36,415 nt of DNA from Bacteroidales bacterium (GCA_017428115.1 JAFRRK010000092.1:1-36415), one strand, 5' to 3'. Positions 1 to 7,079 are shown, numbered from the stretch's first letter. The notes: generated from the letters alone by a model not told the origin. A program made the numbers and translations.

Positions 1-344
1 CCTCCGACGTTACTGCCACCCCGGCCCAGGGCCAGCTGGGCAGCCCGCAGTATCAGGTGCATGGCGCCACCTTCAGCAACTCCACCACCGATGTCTACAC
101 CATCAGCACCATCCCTGCCGGATGTGTCTTCCTGCCCGCAGCTGAGCAGCGCAGAGGCACAACTATGTGTACCGACGCCGGTGTCTTAGCGTATTGGACC
201 GCTTCTCCGAATTCAACGAATGCAGTTCGTGTCGGTGCGACCCAAAGCGGTAGCGAAGCTACAGGCTATACCTATACATTTGGTGTGGATGGGACCCAGC
301 GCTATCTCGGTCTGCCAGTCCGCTTGGTGACCAATGTGGAATAG
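1..344 (+). CDS. Fimbrillin-like surface protein, 3' end only (partial)
   Basis: The reading frame is open from base 3 of the window to the TAG at 342-344, so this is the last ~114 codons of a gene that starts outside. The piece (AGCVFLPAAEQRRGT... then YWTASP..., ending LPVRLVTNVE) matches, segment by segment, the C-terminus of the broken gene at 26945-28466 (AGAVFLPAGGLRQGT..., NYWSSTIP, ending VRLVRDN). In Bacteroidales such domains form the C-terminal part of exported lipoproteins with a fimbrillin-like N-terminus. That N-terminus is not visible here, so the class is inferred from the paralogue. A strong intrinsic terminator follows directly. Function beyond a surface-exposed domain is unknown. 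Confidence 0.7.
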   Translation, partial: SDVTATPAQGQLGSPQYQVHGATFSNSTTDVYTISTIPAGCVFLPAAEQRRGTTMCTDAGVLAYWTASPNSTNAVRVGATQSGSEATGYTYTFGVDGTQRYLGLPVRLVTNVE

Positions 345-372
345 CATATCATACATTATTATATATCGACAG

Positions 373-408
373 GAGGGTGCTGCCAACAGGGCGGCACCCT
401 CTCTTTTT
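373..408 (+). terminator. Intrinsic terminator of the partial surface gene
   Basis: A 12-bp stem pairs 373-384 (GAGGGTGCTGCC) with 390-401 (GGCGGCACCCTC) with one G-T wobble and a 5-nt loop. A T-rich run follows at 402-408. A similar hairpin follows the paralogous gene at 28486-28527. Confidence 0.85.
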
Positions 409-890
409 CCCATCAACGCTTCCATGGCTCACTCTCCCATCCGCCCTTCTGCCTTCGCCCTGCCTTCGCCGTGCCTTCGCTCCATCGTCCACCCTCAGCA
501 CCCCCTTCTCCGACCCTGTGGCGGCTACCGGGTGGCAGGGGATTGTTAACCGAAAGGCAAAGGAACGACCCCACGTCGGAAGCACCAGCAAGAAAAATAC
601 AATTTTTTTTCACTTTTTTTCTCCATATCAAAAAATAGTTGTATATTTGCATTGTAAAAGCAAAGCAAAAATAGTGGGCAGAATTCGTGTAATTCATTAT
701 TCATCTGTGCTATGTGCAATTTAAACAAACAGAGTTATTAACTACAAAAAGTCAAAAACAACCGCTAAAAAGAAAAGAAAACACAAATCCACTCAGACCC
801 TCCTCCACCCATCCCTGTGGAACGGTCAGAAAAAAATCAACGCAAAACAATTAATTTAATAACAAACATTTTAAAATCAAAAAAAGTACC
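409..890 (+). other. Non-coding stretch with TGCCTTCG repeat and long leader
   Basis: No convincing gene. The stretch contains three TGCCTTCG copies spaced 11 bp apart (450-457, 461-468, 472-479), a Bacteroidetes-type promoter at 642-649, and about 235 nt of A-rich leader before the small peptide at 891. The short frames here on both strands are low-complexity and start in non-coding DNA. Confidence 0.6.
642..649 (+). promoter_or_regulatory. Bacteroidetes -7 box (TATATTTG)
   Basis: It matches the TAnnTTTG consensus of the primary Bacteroidetes sigma factor and lies in a very A/T-rich stretch, but no clear TTG -33 element sits at the expected distance. If used, it gives a leader of roughly 235 nt ahead of the 43-residue peptide and the lipoprotein at 1053. 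Confidence 0.55.
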
Positions 891-1022
891 ATGAAAGAAA
901 ACATGAAACAGGTTTACTTGACCCCTGCAGTTCAAGTCAAGGTCGTGGCCGTCGAAAACGGTTTTCAGCTCAGTTTCGGTATGACCGAGGAAATTAACGA
1001 CAACGGTCACATCGATTTCTAA
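891..1022 (+). CDS. Small peptide of 43 residues, function unknown
   Basis: ATG at 891 to TAA at 1020-1022, beginning MKENMKQVYLTPAVQVKVV and ending with an acidic, Asn/Gly-rich tail (MTEEINDNGHIDF). Short proteins opening with a Lys-rich stretch then 'Y-[LI]-T/x-P-A/x-[VI]' followed by a beta-like segment are abundant in Bacteroidales and are often encoded next to surface-protein genes; their function is not established. There is no signal peptide, transmembrane segment or cysteine. It lies 30 bp before the lipoprotein gene at 1053 with no terminator between, so the two are probably co-transcribed. The A-rich upstream region fits Bacteroidetes translation starts. It is too short for most gene callers; I favour it as real because its codon use matches the neighbours and its family pattern is recognisable. 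Confidence 0.65.
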   Translation: MKENMKQVYLTPAVQVKVVAVENGFQLSFGMTEEINDNGHIDF

Positions 1023-1052
1023 CCCTAAAACACTTTAAAAATTAAGAGAAAG

Positions 1053-2090
1053 ATGAAAAAACTTACTGTTCTTTTTGCTGCTGCAGCAATGTTCGCCTTC
1101 GTAGGCTGTAACAAACAAGAAAACACTACTTACGTTGCCGACCAGAATGGCAATGTTACCCTGATGATGAGCGGTGAGAACTGGCAGAACACCACCAAGC
1201 AGACCTACGTTGAGGAGTACAACCGCATCGCCTTCAACATTGGCGACCAGGTCTACATCAACGGTGTGCTTGCCGACCTTACCCCCTGCGATGTGAACGG
1301 TGCCACCAACGACGCCGACAACAACGCCATCGACAACAGCTTCTACGGCATGATGACCGTCAACGGCAATGTGCTGACTGGCGACGACTATGTGCTCTAT
1401 CCTGCTGAGATCTTCACTGCCGGCACCGCTGCCGACATGAGCGACTACACCGTCACCCTCGACGCTCAGCCTCTCTTCATCCCCCAGGCTGGCAATACCC
1501 TTCTTGGTGGTGGTTTCCCCGCTTGGCCCACTGCTGCCAAACTTAGCGGCAACCAGTTCCTCCTGAAGAATGCTGTGGCTATCCTCACCCCCTCCATCAA
1601 GTACGGTGCCCCCTTCATTATGGCTCTCAAGAACCAGGCCAACAGCCCCATCGCTAACGAGGATGTTATCAACGACTTCCCCGAGCTCTACATCGAAGAG
1701 ATCGAACTCGTTTCCACCGATCAGATCCTTGCCGGTACTGGCCACATCGCCAACATCGCCACCAATCCTACCCTCGTGATGGACAATGGTACCTACCAGG
1801 TCAACATCAACGCCGATGACTTCCAGGTTCTTCCCAGCAGCAATGGCGAGACTTACCTTGGCAACATCACCATGGCTCCTATCCCCGCCGGCAAACACCT
1901 GAATATGAAGGTGAAGTTCTGGCTTTACTTCCCCGGCAGCGATGCTGAGTACCACTTCGTCTACACTGGTACCCCTGTTGAGATCACCGCTGAAGGTCAG
2001 GGCAGCGTCGTCCGTAGCGGCCGCAGCACCCTCTGCGCCAACCTCTACTCCGCTGCTAACGTCAGCAAGGTTACTCCCGTTGTTGAATAA
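1053..2090 (+). CDS. Fimbrillin-like surface lipoprotein
   Basis: 345 residues. The signal peptide ends in a lipobox (FVGC, Cys19), so the mature protein should be lipid-anchored and probably exported to the outer surface. The N-terminal region carries 'RIAFNIGDQVYINGV' and then 'YVLYPAEIF', the pattern seen in fimbrillin-like and Mfa-like proteins (a W/F-x-x-GDQ-[VI] strand followed by YxPA/S). The same pattern is in the broken gene at 26945 (WVRGDQIVVY ... AYYPS). The C-terminal half is beta-rich without recognisable catalytic residues. It lacks the FLPA-type C-terminal domain found in the partial gene at 1-344. It probably follows the 43-residue peptide in one transcript and is closed by a strong terminator. 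Exact role, whether fimbrial subunit, adhesin or other surface protein, cannot be told from sequence. Confidence 0.7.
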   Translation: MKKLTVLFAAAAMFAFVGCNKQENTTYVADQNGNVTLMMSGENWQNTTKQTYVEEYNRIAFNIGDQVYINGVLADLTPCDVNGATNDADNNAIDNSFYGMMTVNGNVLTGDDYVLYPAEIFTAGTAADMSDYTVTLDAQPLFIPQAGNTLLGGGFPAWPTAAKLSGNQFLLKNAVAILTPSIKYGAPFIMALKNQANSPIANEDVINDFPELYIEEIELVSTDQILAGTGHIANIATNPTLVMDNGTYQVNINADDFQVLPSSNGETYLGNITMAPIPAGKHLNMKVKFWLYFPGSDAEYHFVYTGTPVEITAEGQGSVVRSGRSTLCANLYSAANVSKVTPVVE

Positions 2091-2137
2091 TTGCACATTC
2101 CAGGTCTGACAACCTCAGACCGTGTAACCCTAACGCA

Positions 2138-2170
2138 GAGGGCGTCTCCCATCCGAGAGACGCCCTCTTC
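2138..2170 (+). terminator. Intrinsic terminator of the lipoprotein gene
   Basis: A perfect 11-bp stem pairs 2138-2148 (GAGGGCGTCTC) with 2157-2167 (GAGACGCCCTC), with an 8-nt loop followed by a short T-rich run. It sits 48 bp after the stop at 2090. Confidence 0.85.
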
Positions 2171-2199
2171 ATTTATCTCCATCCCCAAACGCTAAAAGC

Positions 2200-2255
2200 T
2201 CAACTTTCAACTCTCAACTCTCAACTTTCAACCTTCAACTCTCAACTCCCAACTC
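2200..2255. repeat. Heptamer array TCAACTY, 8 units
   Basis: Eight head-to-tail 7-bp units (consensus TCAACTC or TCAACTT, with single variants TCAACCT and CCAACTC) fill 2200-2255. On the minus strand the three units nearest the nuclease gene (2235-2255) supply its last six codons and its stop. The same heptamer recurs inside ileS at 20198-20268. Confidence 0.9.
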
Positions 2256-2918
2256 CCCACAGTGTCCCCCATAAGGGCAGGGGTAGGGCTGCTGGCAGTG
2301 GTCGGAGGGGTGTATGGCCGGCTCTGTGCCTTGCGCCACCTCGTGAAATCGCGCTATGTGCCTTGCCGTGCTCTCCCATTGGCTTAGGGCGTAGTCGGTG
2401 AGCTCCTCTTTGACATACTGCCCCTCGTCGTCGTGGTGCAGCAGATAGAAGTGCTGCAGCCTCAGTGCCGGCTGGAAGAGGTCGGCCCCCGCCACGGCGG
2501 GCAGTGCATGGGCTATCACATAGTGCTGCACGGCCACATCGTGGCGGAAGGTGTCGCTGAGGTGTGTGCTGTCCTTCACCTCGTAGATGGTGATGTCGCC
2601 CTCGGCCTGCTTGTGCAGCACGTCGGCAAGCACCAGCACCCCGTCGTAGACAAATCCCGCCTCGAAGAGTACCACCTCGCCCGCCTGCGCCAGCAGGCGG
2701 GCGGTGAGCACCGGGTATTGGTCGATACGCCTCCCCAGCCGCCGGCTGATGTCGACGCCCTGCGGGAAGGTGCTCTTAAAGTCGTGTTCGAAGTCGCGCC
2801 CCTGACGAAACCGTGCCAAAGTGGCAGCAGGGTAGTGCGCCAGCTGAGGGCAGTGCACGTCGAGCCATAAGGCCCGCTCGCATTGCAGCCCGCGGATGTA
2901 TTTGCTCTTGCTCAGCAT
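2235..2918 (-). CDS. PD-(D/E)XK nuclease with Fe-S cysteines (DUF2779-protein N-terminus, shortened)
   Basis: 227 residues beginning MLSKSKYIRGLQCERALWLD, the typical opening of RecB/Cas4-like nucleases attached to DUF2779. Asp99 (LADV) and Glu113-Val-Lys115 form the likely PD-(D/E)XK metal site. Cys13 plus Cys208, Cys214 and Cys220 (C-x5-C-x5-C, HCQQPYPCPYGGHC) fit the one-plus-three cysteine layout that binds a 4Fe-4S cluster in Cas4/AddB-type nucleases. Known full-length DUF2779 proteins continue several hundred residues past the last cysteine; here the protein ends seven residues later, inside the heptamer array (final ELGVES and stop are repeat-encoded). It is therefore probably a truncated gene, or a stand-alone nuclease domain. 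The ATG overlaps the stop of the upstream LOG gene by 7 nt, suggesting translational coupling. Substrate and role unknown. Confidence 0.75.
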   Translation of the reverse strand: MLSKSKYIRGLQCERALWLDVHCPQLAHYPAATLARFRQGRDFEHDFKSTFPQGVDISRRLGRRIDQYPVLTARLLAQAGEVVLFEAGFVYDGVLVLADVLHKQAEGDITIYEVKDSTHLSDTFRHDVAVQHYVIAHALPAVAGADLFQPALRLQHFYLLHHDDEGQYVKEELTDYALSQWESTARHIARFHEVAQGTEPAIHPSDHCQQPYPCPYGGHCGELGVES

Positions 2919-3538
2919 CTGGGATTGCTGGGATTGCTGGGATTACTGGGATTACTAGGATTACTAGGATTACTAATATTTCTAGTATTACTAGAGTTAT
3001 TAGAGTCACTGGCTTTTTCCAATGCTTCTAGGCAGGCGGCTACTGTGGGCAGGGCTTGCAGGCCGCCGTCGCTGCGCATCAGCCCTTCGTCGACGAAGCG
3101 TTGCAGCTGCTGCAGCAGCGGGTCGTAGTAGCCATCGAGGTTGAGCAGCAGCATAGGCTTGTGGAGCTGCAGCAGTTGGTTGGCCACCATCACCTCGGTC
3201 ACCTCGTCGAGGGTGCCTATGCCGCCGGGCAGGGCGATGAAGGCGTGGCTGTGTGCCATGAGGTAGGCCTTGCGTTCGGCGAGGCTGGCCACGCGCACCA
3301 GCTGGGTGACGGGCTGTGAGAGGATCACCTCTTCGGGGAAGAGGGTGGGGATGACGCCCACCACGGTGCCGCCCGCGGCAAGGGCGGCACCGCTCACTGC
3401 GCCCATCAGCCCCAGGTTGCTGCCCCCGTAGAGCAGGGTGTGGCCCTGCTGCGCCAGCAGGGTGCCCATCAGGGTGGCGGCATCGGTGTAGGACTGGTTG
3501 CGGGGCCCTGCCGCCCCGCAGAAGACGGAGATGTTCAT
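2912..3538 (-). CDS. LOG-family protein (TIGR00730 type) with repeat-encoded tail
   Basis: 208 residues. The Rossmann-like LOG/lysine-decarboxylase-like signature is clear: LLYGGSNLGLMG at 36-47 and PGGIGTLDE at 104-112, the nucleotide-binding PGGxGTxxE motif. Characterised members are phosphoribohydrolases that release a base from nucleoside 5'-monophosphates (cytokinin-activating in plants); the bacterial substrate is usually not tested. The catalytic body ends about residue 176. Residues 177-206 are encoded by ten 9-bp repeat units (2921-3010) and read as Ser-Asn-Pro triplets, a low-complexity tail that the family does not need. Upstream is another 9-bp array reaching the transketolase stop, so any promoter would lie in or near repeat DNA. 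Downstream it overlaps the nuclease gene. Confidence 0.85.
   Translation of the reverse strand: MNISVFCGAAGPRNQSYTDAATLMGTLLAQQGHTLLYGGSNLGLMGAVSGAALAAGGTVVGVIPTLFPEEVILSQPVTQLVRVASLAERKAYLMAHSHAFIALPGGIGTLDEVTEVMVANQLLQLHKPMLLLNLDGYYDPLLQQLQRFVDEGLMRSDGGLQALPTVAACLEALEKASDSNNSSNTRNISNPSNPSNPSNPSNPSNPRC
2921..3010. repeat. 9-bp minisatellite inside the LOG gene, 10 units
   Basis: Ten consecutive 9-bp units with plus-strand consensus GGGATTACT or AGGATTACT run from 2921 to 3010. The units nearest the gene's 3' end are the most uniform. Because 9 is a multiple of 3 the array stays in frame and codes Ser-Asn-Pro repeats on the minus strand. Confidence 0.9.
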
Positions 3539-3554
3539 AGAGCTATTGAGGGAA

Positions 3555-3689
3555 TCAGAGTACTCAGATTAATCAGATTAATCAGATTAATCAGAGTACT
3601 CAGATTATTCAGAATACTCAGATTACTCAGATTACTCAGATTATTCAGAGTACTCAGATTATTCAGAGTACTCTGATTTTCCTGATTAT
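3555..3689. repeat. 9-bp minisatellite between transketolase and LOG genes, 13-15 units
   Basis: Thirteen 9-bp units (TCAGATTAC, TCAGATTAA, TCAGATTAT or TCAGAGTAC) run from 3555 to 3671. Two degenerate units follow, the last overlapping the stop of the transketolase C gene (3686-3688). The core GATTACT is shared with the array at 2921-3010. Confidence 0.9.
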
Positions 3690-4663
3690 TGTTTTCTTTT
3701 TAGGGCTTTGTGGGCTTTTTCCATGATGTCGGCGGCGCGGAGGTGGTAGTTGGTGAGCATCTCGTCGGGGGTGCCGCTCTCGCCGAAACGGTCGTCGACA
3801 GCCACATACTCCATAGGCGTGGGGCAGTGGAGGGCGAGGGTCTGAGCCACGGCATCGCCCAGCCCGCCATTGTAGAGGTGCTCCTCACAGGTGACGACGG
3901 CGCGGGTCTTGCGTGCCGAGGCGATGATGGCCTCGGTGTCGAGGGGCTTGATGGTGTGGATGTTGATCACCTCGGCATGGATGCCTCCGTTCTCGAGCAT
4001 GGCGGCAGCCTGCAGGGCCTCCCATACGAGGTGGCCGCAGGCGATGAGGGTGATGTCGGTGCCGGGGTTGAGTATCTGTGCCTTGCCGATGACGAAGGGT
4101 GTGTTGTCGGCCGGGCAGCTGCCATCCTCGGGGAGGAAGCAGGGCATCTTGGAGCGTCCGAGACGGAGGTAGACAGGACCCACATGCTCGGCGGCGGCGA
4201 GGGTGGCGGCACGCGCCTGGTTGTAGTCGGCGGGTACCAGCACCGTCATGTTGGGCAGCACACGCATGAGAGCGATGTCCTCCATGGTCTGGTGGGTGGC
4301 GCCGTCCTCGCCGAGAGAGATGCCGGCGTGCGAGCCGCATATCTTGACGTTCTTGTTGCTGTAGCACATCACCTGGCGTATCTGGTCGTAGACACGGCCG
4401 GTGACAAACTCGGCGAAGCCGCCCACGAAGGGCACCTTGCCACAGAGGCTGAGTCCGGCGGCGATGCCTACCATGTTGGCTTCGGCGATGCCGCACTGGA
4501 TGAAGCGGTCGGGGTATGCTTTGGCAAAGCCGTCCATTTTGACGCTGCCTTTGACATCTGCGCTGAGCGCGACTACTTGGCTGTTGCGCTTGCCGGCCTC
4601 GATAAGGCCATCGCCCATGCCGGCGCGCAGCTCTTTAAGAGAATTGATTTCGTAGTGGATCAT
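3686..4663 (-). CDS. Transketolase, C-terminal subunit
   Basis: 325 residues covering the pyrimidine-binding and C-terminal domains of transketolase. Visible landmarks are the GIAEANMVGIAAGL segment, whose Glu activates the thiamine aminopyrimidine, then SHAGISLGEDGATHQ and a C-terminal domain ending KALKRKQ. With the N-terminal subunit at 6231-7079 it would form a split transketolase of the non-oxidative pentose phosphate pathway, moving two-carbon units between sugar phosphates in the cytoplasm. Split transketolases are known in Bacteroidetes, archaea and Thermotoga, where the two genes are usually adjacent. Here they are separated by a secreted vWA gene and a copy of the dispersed repeat. 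Related pyrimidine-domain proteins (DXS, pyruvate dehydrogenase beta) are less likely given the paired N-subunit. Confidence 0.9.
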   Translation of the reverse strand: MIHYEINSLKELRAGMGDGLIEAGKRNSQVVALSADVKGSVKMDGFAKAYPDRFIQCGIAEANMVGIAAGLSLCGKVPFVGGFAEFVTGRVYDQIRQVMCYSNKNVKICGSHAGISLGEDGATHQTMEDIALMRVLPNMTVLVPADYNQARAATLAAAEHVGPVYLRLGRSKMPCFLPEDGSCPADNTPFVIGKAQILNPGTDITLIACGHLVWEALQAAAMLENGGIHAEVINIHTIKPLDTEAIIASARKTRAVVTCEEHLYNGGLGDAVAQTLALHCPTPMEYVAVDDRFGESGTPDEMLTNYHLRAADIMEKAHKALKRKQ

Positions 4664-4730
4664 ATTGGTGAGATATTATTTTAGTTGTAGGGGGTTGGAC
4701 TTGTCGGACTAGTCGGATTTATTATTGATG

Positions 4731-4829
4731 ACTTCTAAAATAATTGCCTGCAATTAAAGCCTTAGGTTCTTGTTTGATTTAAATTTTATTTTACAAATTC
4801 TCTAATTCTCAAATTCTTGATAAATAGAA
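4731..4829 (-). repeat. Dispersed intergenic repeat, copy A (minus orientation)
   Basis: Read on the minus strand it starts with a 36-bp block (4794-4829) and ends with the palindromic core AATTGCAGGCAATT (4742-4755) and an AGAAGT tail. The 36-bp block is identical to 7160-7195 in the opposite orientation. It lies between the vWA and transketolase C genes. Confidence 0.85.
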
Positions 4830-4857
4830 AACTCTTTTACTTCTTTATGTGGCATGG

Positions 4858-6228
4858 CTATTTGATGGTGACTCCGGTCTGTTGGGCGGAGTGGATGGTG
4901 AAGCGTGCGGTGCGCACGGCGGTGTAGTGGGTGTTGTTTCTGGGCTGGAGTATGATTTGGTACTCGCCTGGAAGGAGGACGATGCGCTCGGTGACGCTCT
5001 CGGGGTTGAGGTAGCAGACGTGCTGGAGTGTGCCGTCGCGGTAGACGAAGAGGCTGCCAGTGGTGGCGGACTGGGGTTTGGTGAGTGCCAGCTGCCCGGG
5101 GAGGGGTAGCTGGAGGTCGGTGTTGGAGCCTCCGCGCACGGCTATGTTGGAGAGCAGCAGGGTGGGGGTGGAGAGCACCTCGATGTCGTAGGAGCCTTCG
5201 AGTAGGTGGCAGGTGGCGCCGAGGGGGAGGTGGGAGAGGGTGTGGCTGTCGCCATGACGGCGTATGAAGAGCGAGTAGGAGGGCACTTGGAAGGGGGTGC
5301 GCTTGTTCTCGAAATGGAGGCTGAGGCTGCCTTGAGGGGCAGGGATGGCGAGGTGGTTGTGGCGTGAGGAGGAGAACTGCTGGTTGGTGAGCTGCAGGGG
5401 TGGGGTGGTGTAGAGGGTGATGTCGTAGCTGACGAGTGGGTCGACGGTGAGGGTGTCGATGGTGTCGCCCACGGCGTAGTGGTAGAGGGTGGTGTAGCGT
5501 GGCTCGTGGGTGAGGCGGTCGTAGAAGACGACGGGGATGTCGGTCTCGTAGGGGGTGTGGTTCTCGTCGGTGACGGAGAGGGTGACACGTGCCTGCTGCT
5601 CGGAGAGTGAGAAGACCTCGCGCAGGGCATTGTCGAAGAGCTCTTCGTCGGGCAGGAAGGAGAAGCGTCCGGCACAGTCGAGACGGTGCTGGAAGTCGGT
5701 GGCGTTGCCGATGCCGAGGATAAAGGTCTGGACGACGATGCCGCTCTGCTGCACCTGTCGCGCCACCTCGCAGATGTTGCCGCCGCAGTCGTCCATGCCG
5801 TCGGTGATGACGAGGATGATGTTGCGCGAGGTGCCATCGTGAGGGAAGTCGTTGAGTGAATGGGTGAGTGCCGAGACGGCGGTGCAGCCCCCGTTGGGGA
5901 CGAGGGTCTTGATTTTGCTTTGCAGGCGGTAGTGGTTGTCGTGGTCGAAAGGCACTTCGAGCTGAGTGCCGTAGGCCTCCTTGTTGAGATGGCCGAAGAC
6001 ACGCAGGGCGACCTCCATGTCGGGGAGGCCGTGGATGCTGTCGAGGAGCCGCAGGAGCACCTGCTGGGTGACCTTGATTTTGGGCTGGCTCTGCCAGCGG
6101 TCCCACATGCTGTTGGAGCAGTCGAGGATGATGAGGAGGCGCGTCTTCTCGGGGGTGGCGGCGTTTTTCTGTGCCATGCCCGAGAAGGCGAGCAGGAGTA
6201 GTATGGCTATGAGGAGAAACCGTTTCAA
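4858..6228 (-). CDS. Secreted von Willebrand factor A domain protein
   Basis: 456 residues starting at a TTG codon (6226-6228). That start gives a perfect signal peptide (MKRFLLIAILLLLAFSGMAQ), and no in-frame ATG lies near by. The vWA domain occupies about residues 28-210 with a complete MIDAS metal site: DCSNS at 36-40, Thr116 (GGCTAV) and Asp143 (ITDGMDD). The C-terminal half is beta-rich (DITLYTTPP, GSLSLHFENKR, GEYQIILQP) and resembles Ig-like or carboxypeptidase-regulatory-like folds. It should act in the periplasm or at the cell surface, binding a partner through the metal site. The start is 2 nt after the stop of transketolase N, so the genes are co-transcribed although their products act in different compartments. 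No T9SS tail is visible. Partner unknown. Confidence 0.85.
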   Translation of the reverse strand: MKRFLLIAILLLLAFSGMAQKNAATPEKTRLLIILDCSNSMWDRWQSQPKIKVTQQVLLRLLDSIHGLPDMEVALRVFGHLNKEAYGTQLEVPFDHDNHYRLQSKIKTLVPNGGCTAVSALTHSLNDFPHDGTSRNIILVITDGMDDCGGNICEVARQVQQSGIVVQTFILGIGNATDFQHRLDCAGRFSFLPDEELFDNALREVFSLSEQQARVTLSVTDENHTPYETDIPVVFYDRLTHEPRYTTLYHYAVGDTIDTLTVDPLVSYDITLYTTPPLQLTNQQFSSSRHNHLAIPAPQGSLSLHFENKRTPFQVPSYSLFIRRHGDSHTLSHLPLGATCHLLEGSYDIEVLSTPTLLLSNIAVRGGSNTDLQLPLPGQLALTKPQSATTGSLFVYRDGTLQHVCYLNPESVTERIVLLPGEYQIILQPRNNTHYTAVRTARFTIHSAQQTGVTIK

Positions 6229-6230
6229 GA

Positions 6231-7079
6231 CTAGAAATCTCCGATGGTTTCAGGCAGTTGTGCGAGTGCCTTGGGGAGGTCGTCGGCCGAGAGGACAGAG
6301 CCGTGGTATTTGTTGGTGCCCTGCATGAAGTCGACACCGTAGCCCATTTCGGTGGTGAGGATGACGCACACGGGACGGCCCTGGCCGGCGAGAGCCTTGG
6401 CCTGTGCCATGCCGTCGAGCACCTGCTGCATGTCGTTGCCGTTGGAGATGACTACGACAGACCACATGAAAGCCTCGAACTTGGCACGGAGGTCGCCGAG
6501 GTCCATGACCTGGGTGGTGGTGCCGTCGATTTGCTGATGGTTGTAGTCGATGGTGGCGATGAGGTTGTCGACATGCTTGGCGCCGGCGAACATGACGGCC
6601 TCCCATATCTGGCCTTCTTGCAGCTCGCCGTCGCCATGGAGGGTGTAGACGAGGTGGTTATCGGCGGTCATCTTCTTGCCTAGGGCGGCGCCGATGCCTA
6701 CGCTGAGGCCTTGGCCTAGAGAGCCGCTGGCCATGCGGATGCCTGGGAGGCGATGCTCGGTGGAGGGATGGCCCTGCAGGCGAGTGCCGAACTGGCGGAA
6801 GGTGCGCAGCTCGTCGACAGGGAAGAATCCGCGACGGGCCATGGTGCTATAGATGACGGGGGTGATGTGTCCTTGAGATACGAAGAGCATGTCCTGACCG
6901 TTGCCATCCATGGTGAAGTGGTCGGGGTCGTGCTGGAGGATGTTGAACTGCATGGCCGTCATCCAGTCGGCAGTGCCGAGGGAGCCGCCCGGGTGGCCTG
7001 ATTTGGCGGCAGTGGTCATACGTAGGATGTCGCGACGCACCTGCGTGGCGATGGTTTGGAGTTCTTGGGTAGTCTTCAT
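6231..7079 (-). CDS. Transketolase, N-terminal subunit
   Basis: 282 residues forming the thiamine-diphosphate-binding half of a split transketolase. It shows SGHPGGSLGTADW near residue 28, GSLGQGLSVGIG, and the thiamine motif beginning GDGELQEGQIWEA and ending near IDYNHQQIDG. The partner is the C-terminal subunit at 3686-4663. The gene is followed 2 nt later by the vWA gene. Upstream on the minus strand lie about 340 bp with repeats and no obvious CAAAnnTA (the reverse of the -7 box), so its promoter is unclear; read-through from the lipoprotein gene at 7420-7836 is possible. Confidence 0.92.
   Translation of the reverse strand: MKTTQELQTIATQVRRDILRMTTAAKSGHPGGSLGTADWMTAMQFNILQHDPDHFTMDGNGQDMLFVSQGHITPVIYSTMARRGFFPVDELRTFRQFGTRLQGHPSTEHRLPGIRMASGSLGQGLSVGIGAALGKKMTADNHLVYTLHGDGELQEGQIWEAVMFAGAKHVDNLIATIDYNHQQIDGTTTQVMDLGDLRAKFEAFMWSVVVISNGNDMQQVLDGMAQAKALAGQGRPVCVILTTEMGYGVDFMQGTNKYHGSVLSADDLPKALAQLPETIGDF

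Noticed and set aside
1035..2096. Minus-strand frame of 353 codons
   Set aside because: Exactly antisense to the lipoprotein gene at 1053-2090, which has a lipobox and a proper terminator; Val/Gly/Asp-rich shadow composition.
2235..2918. Cas4 of a CRISPR system
   Set aside because: The cysteine and PD-(D/E)XK layout is shared with Cas4, but the N-terminus is of the DUF2779-associated type and no cas1, cas2 or array is present.
3555..3689. Possible CRISPR array
   Set aside because: Units are 9 bp, head to tail with no unique spacers, and there are no cas genes; it is a minisatellite.
3710..4684. Plus-strand frame of 324 codons
   Set aside because: Antisense to transketolase C, whose family motifs are unmistakable.
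4802..6337. Long minus-strand frame of 511 codons rich in Pro, Arg and His
   Set aside because: It lies in another frame over the vWA gene, has the biased composition of a shadow frame and no recognisable motif; the vWA frame has a signal peptide and a full MIDAS.
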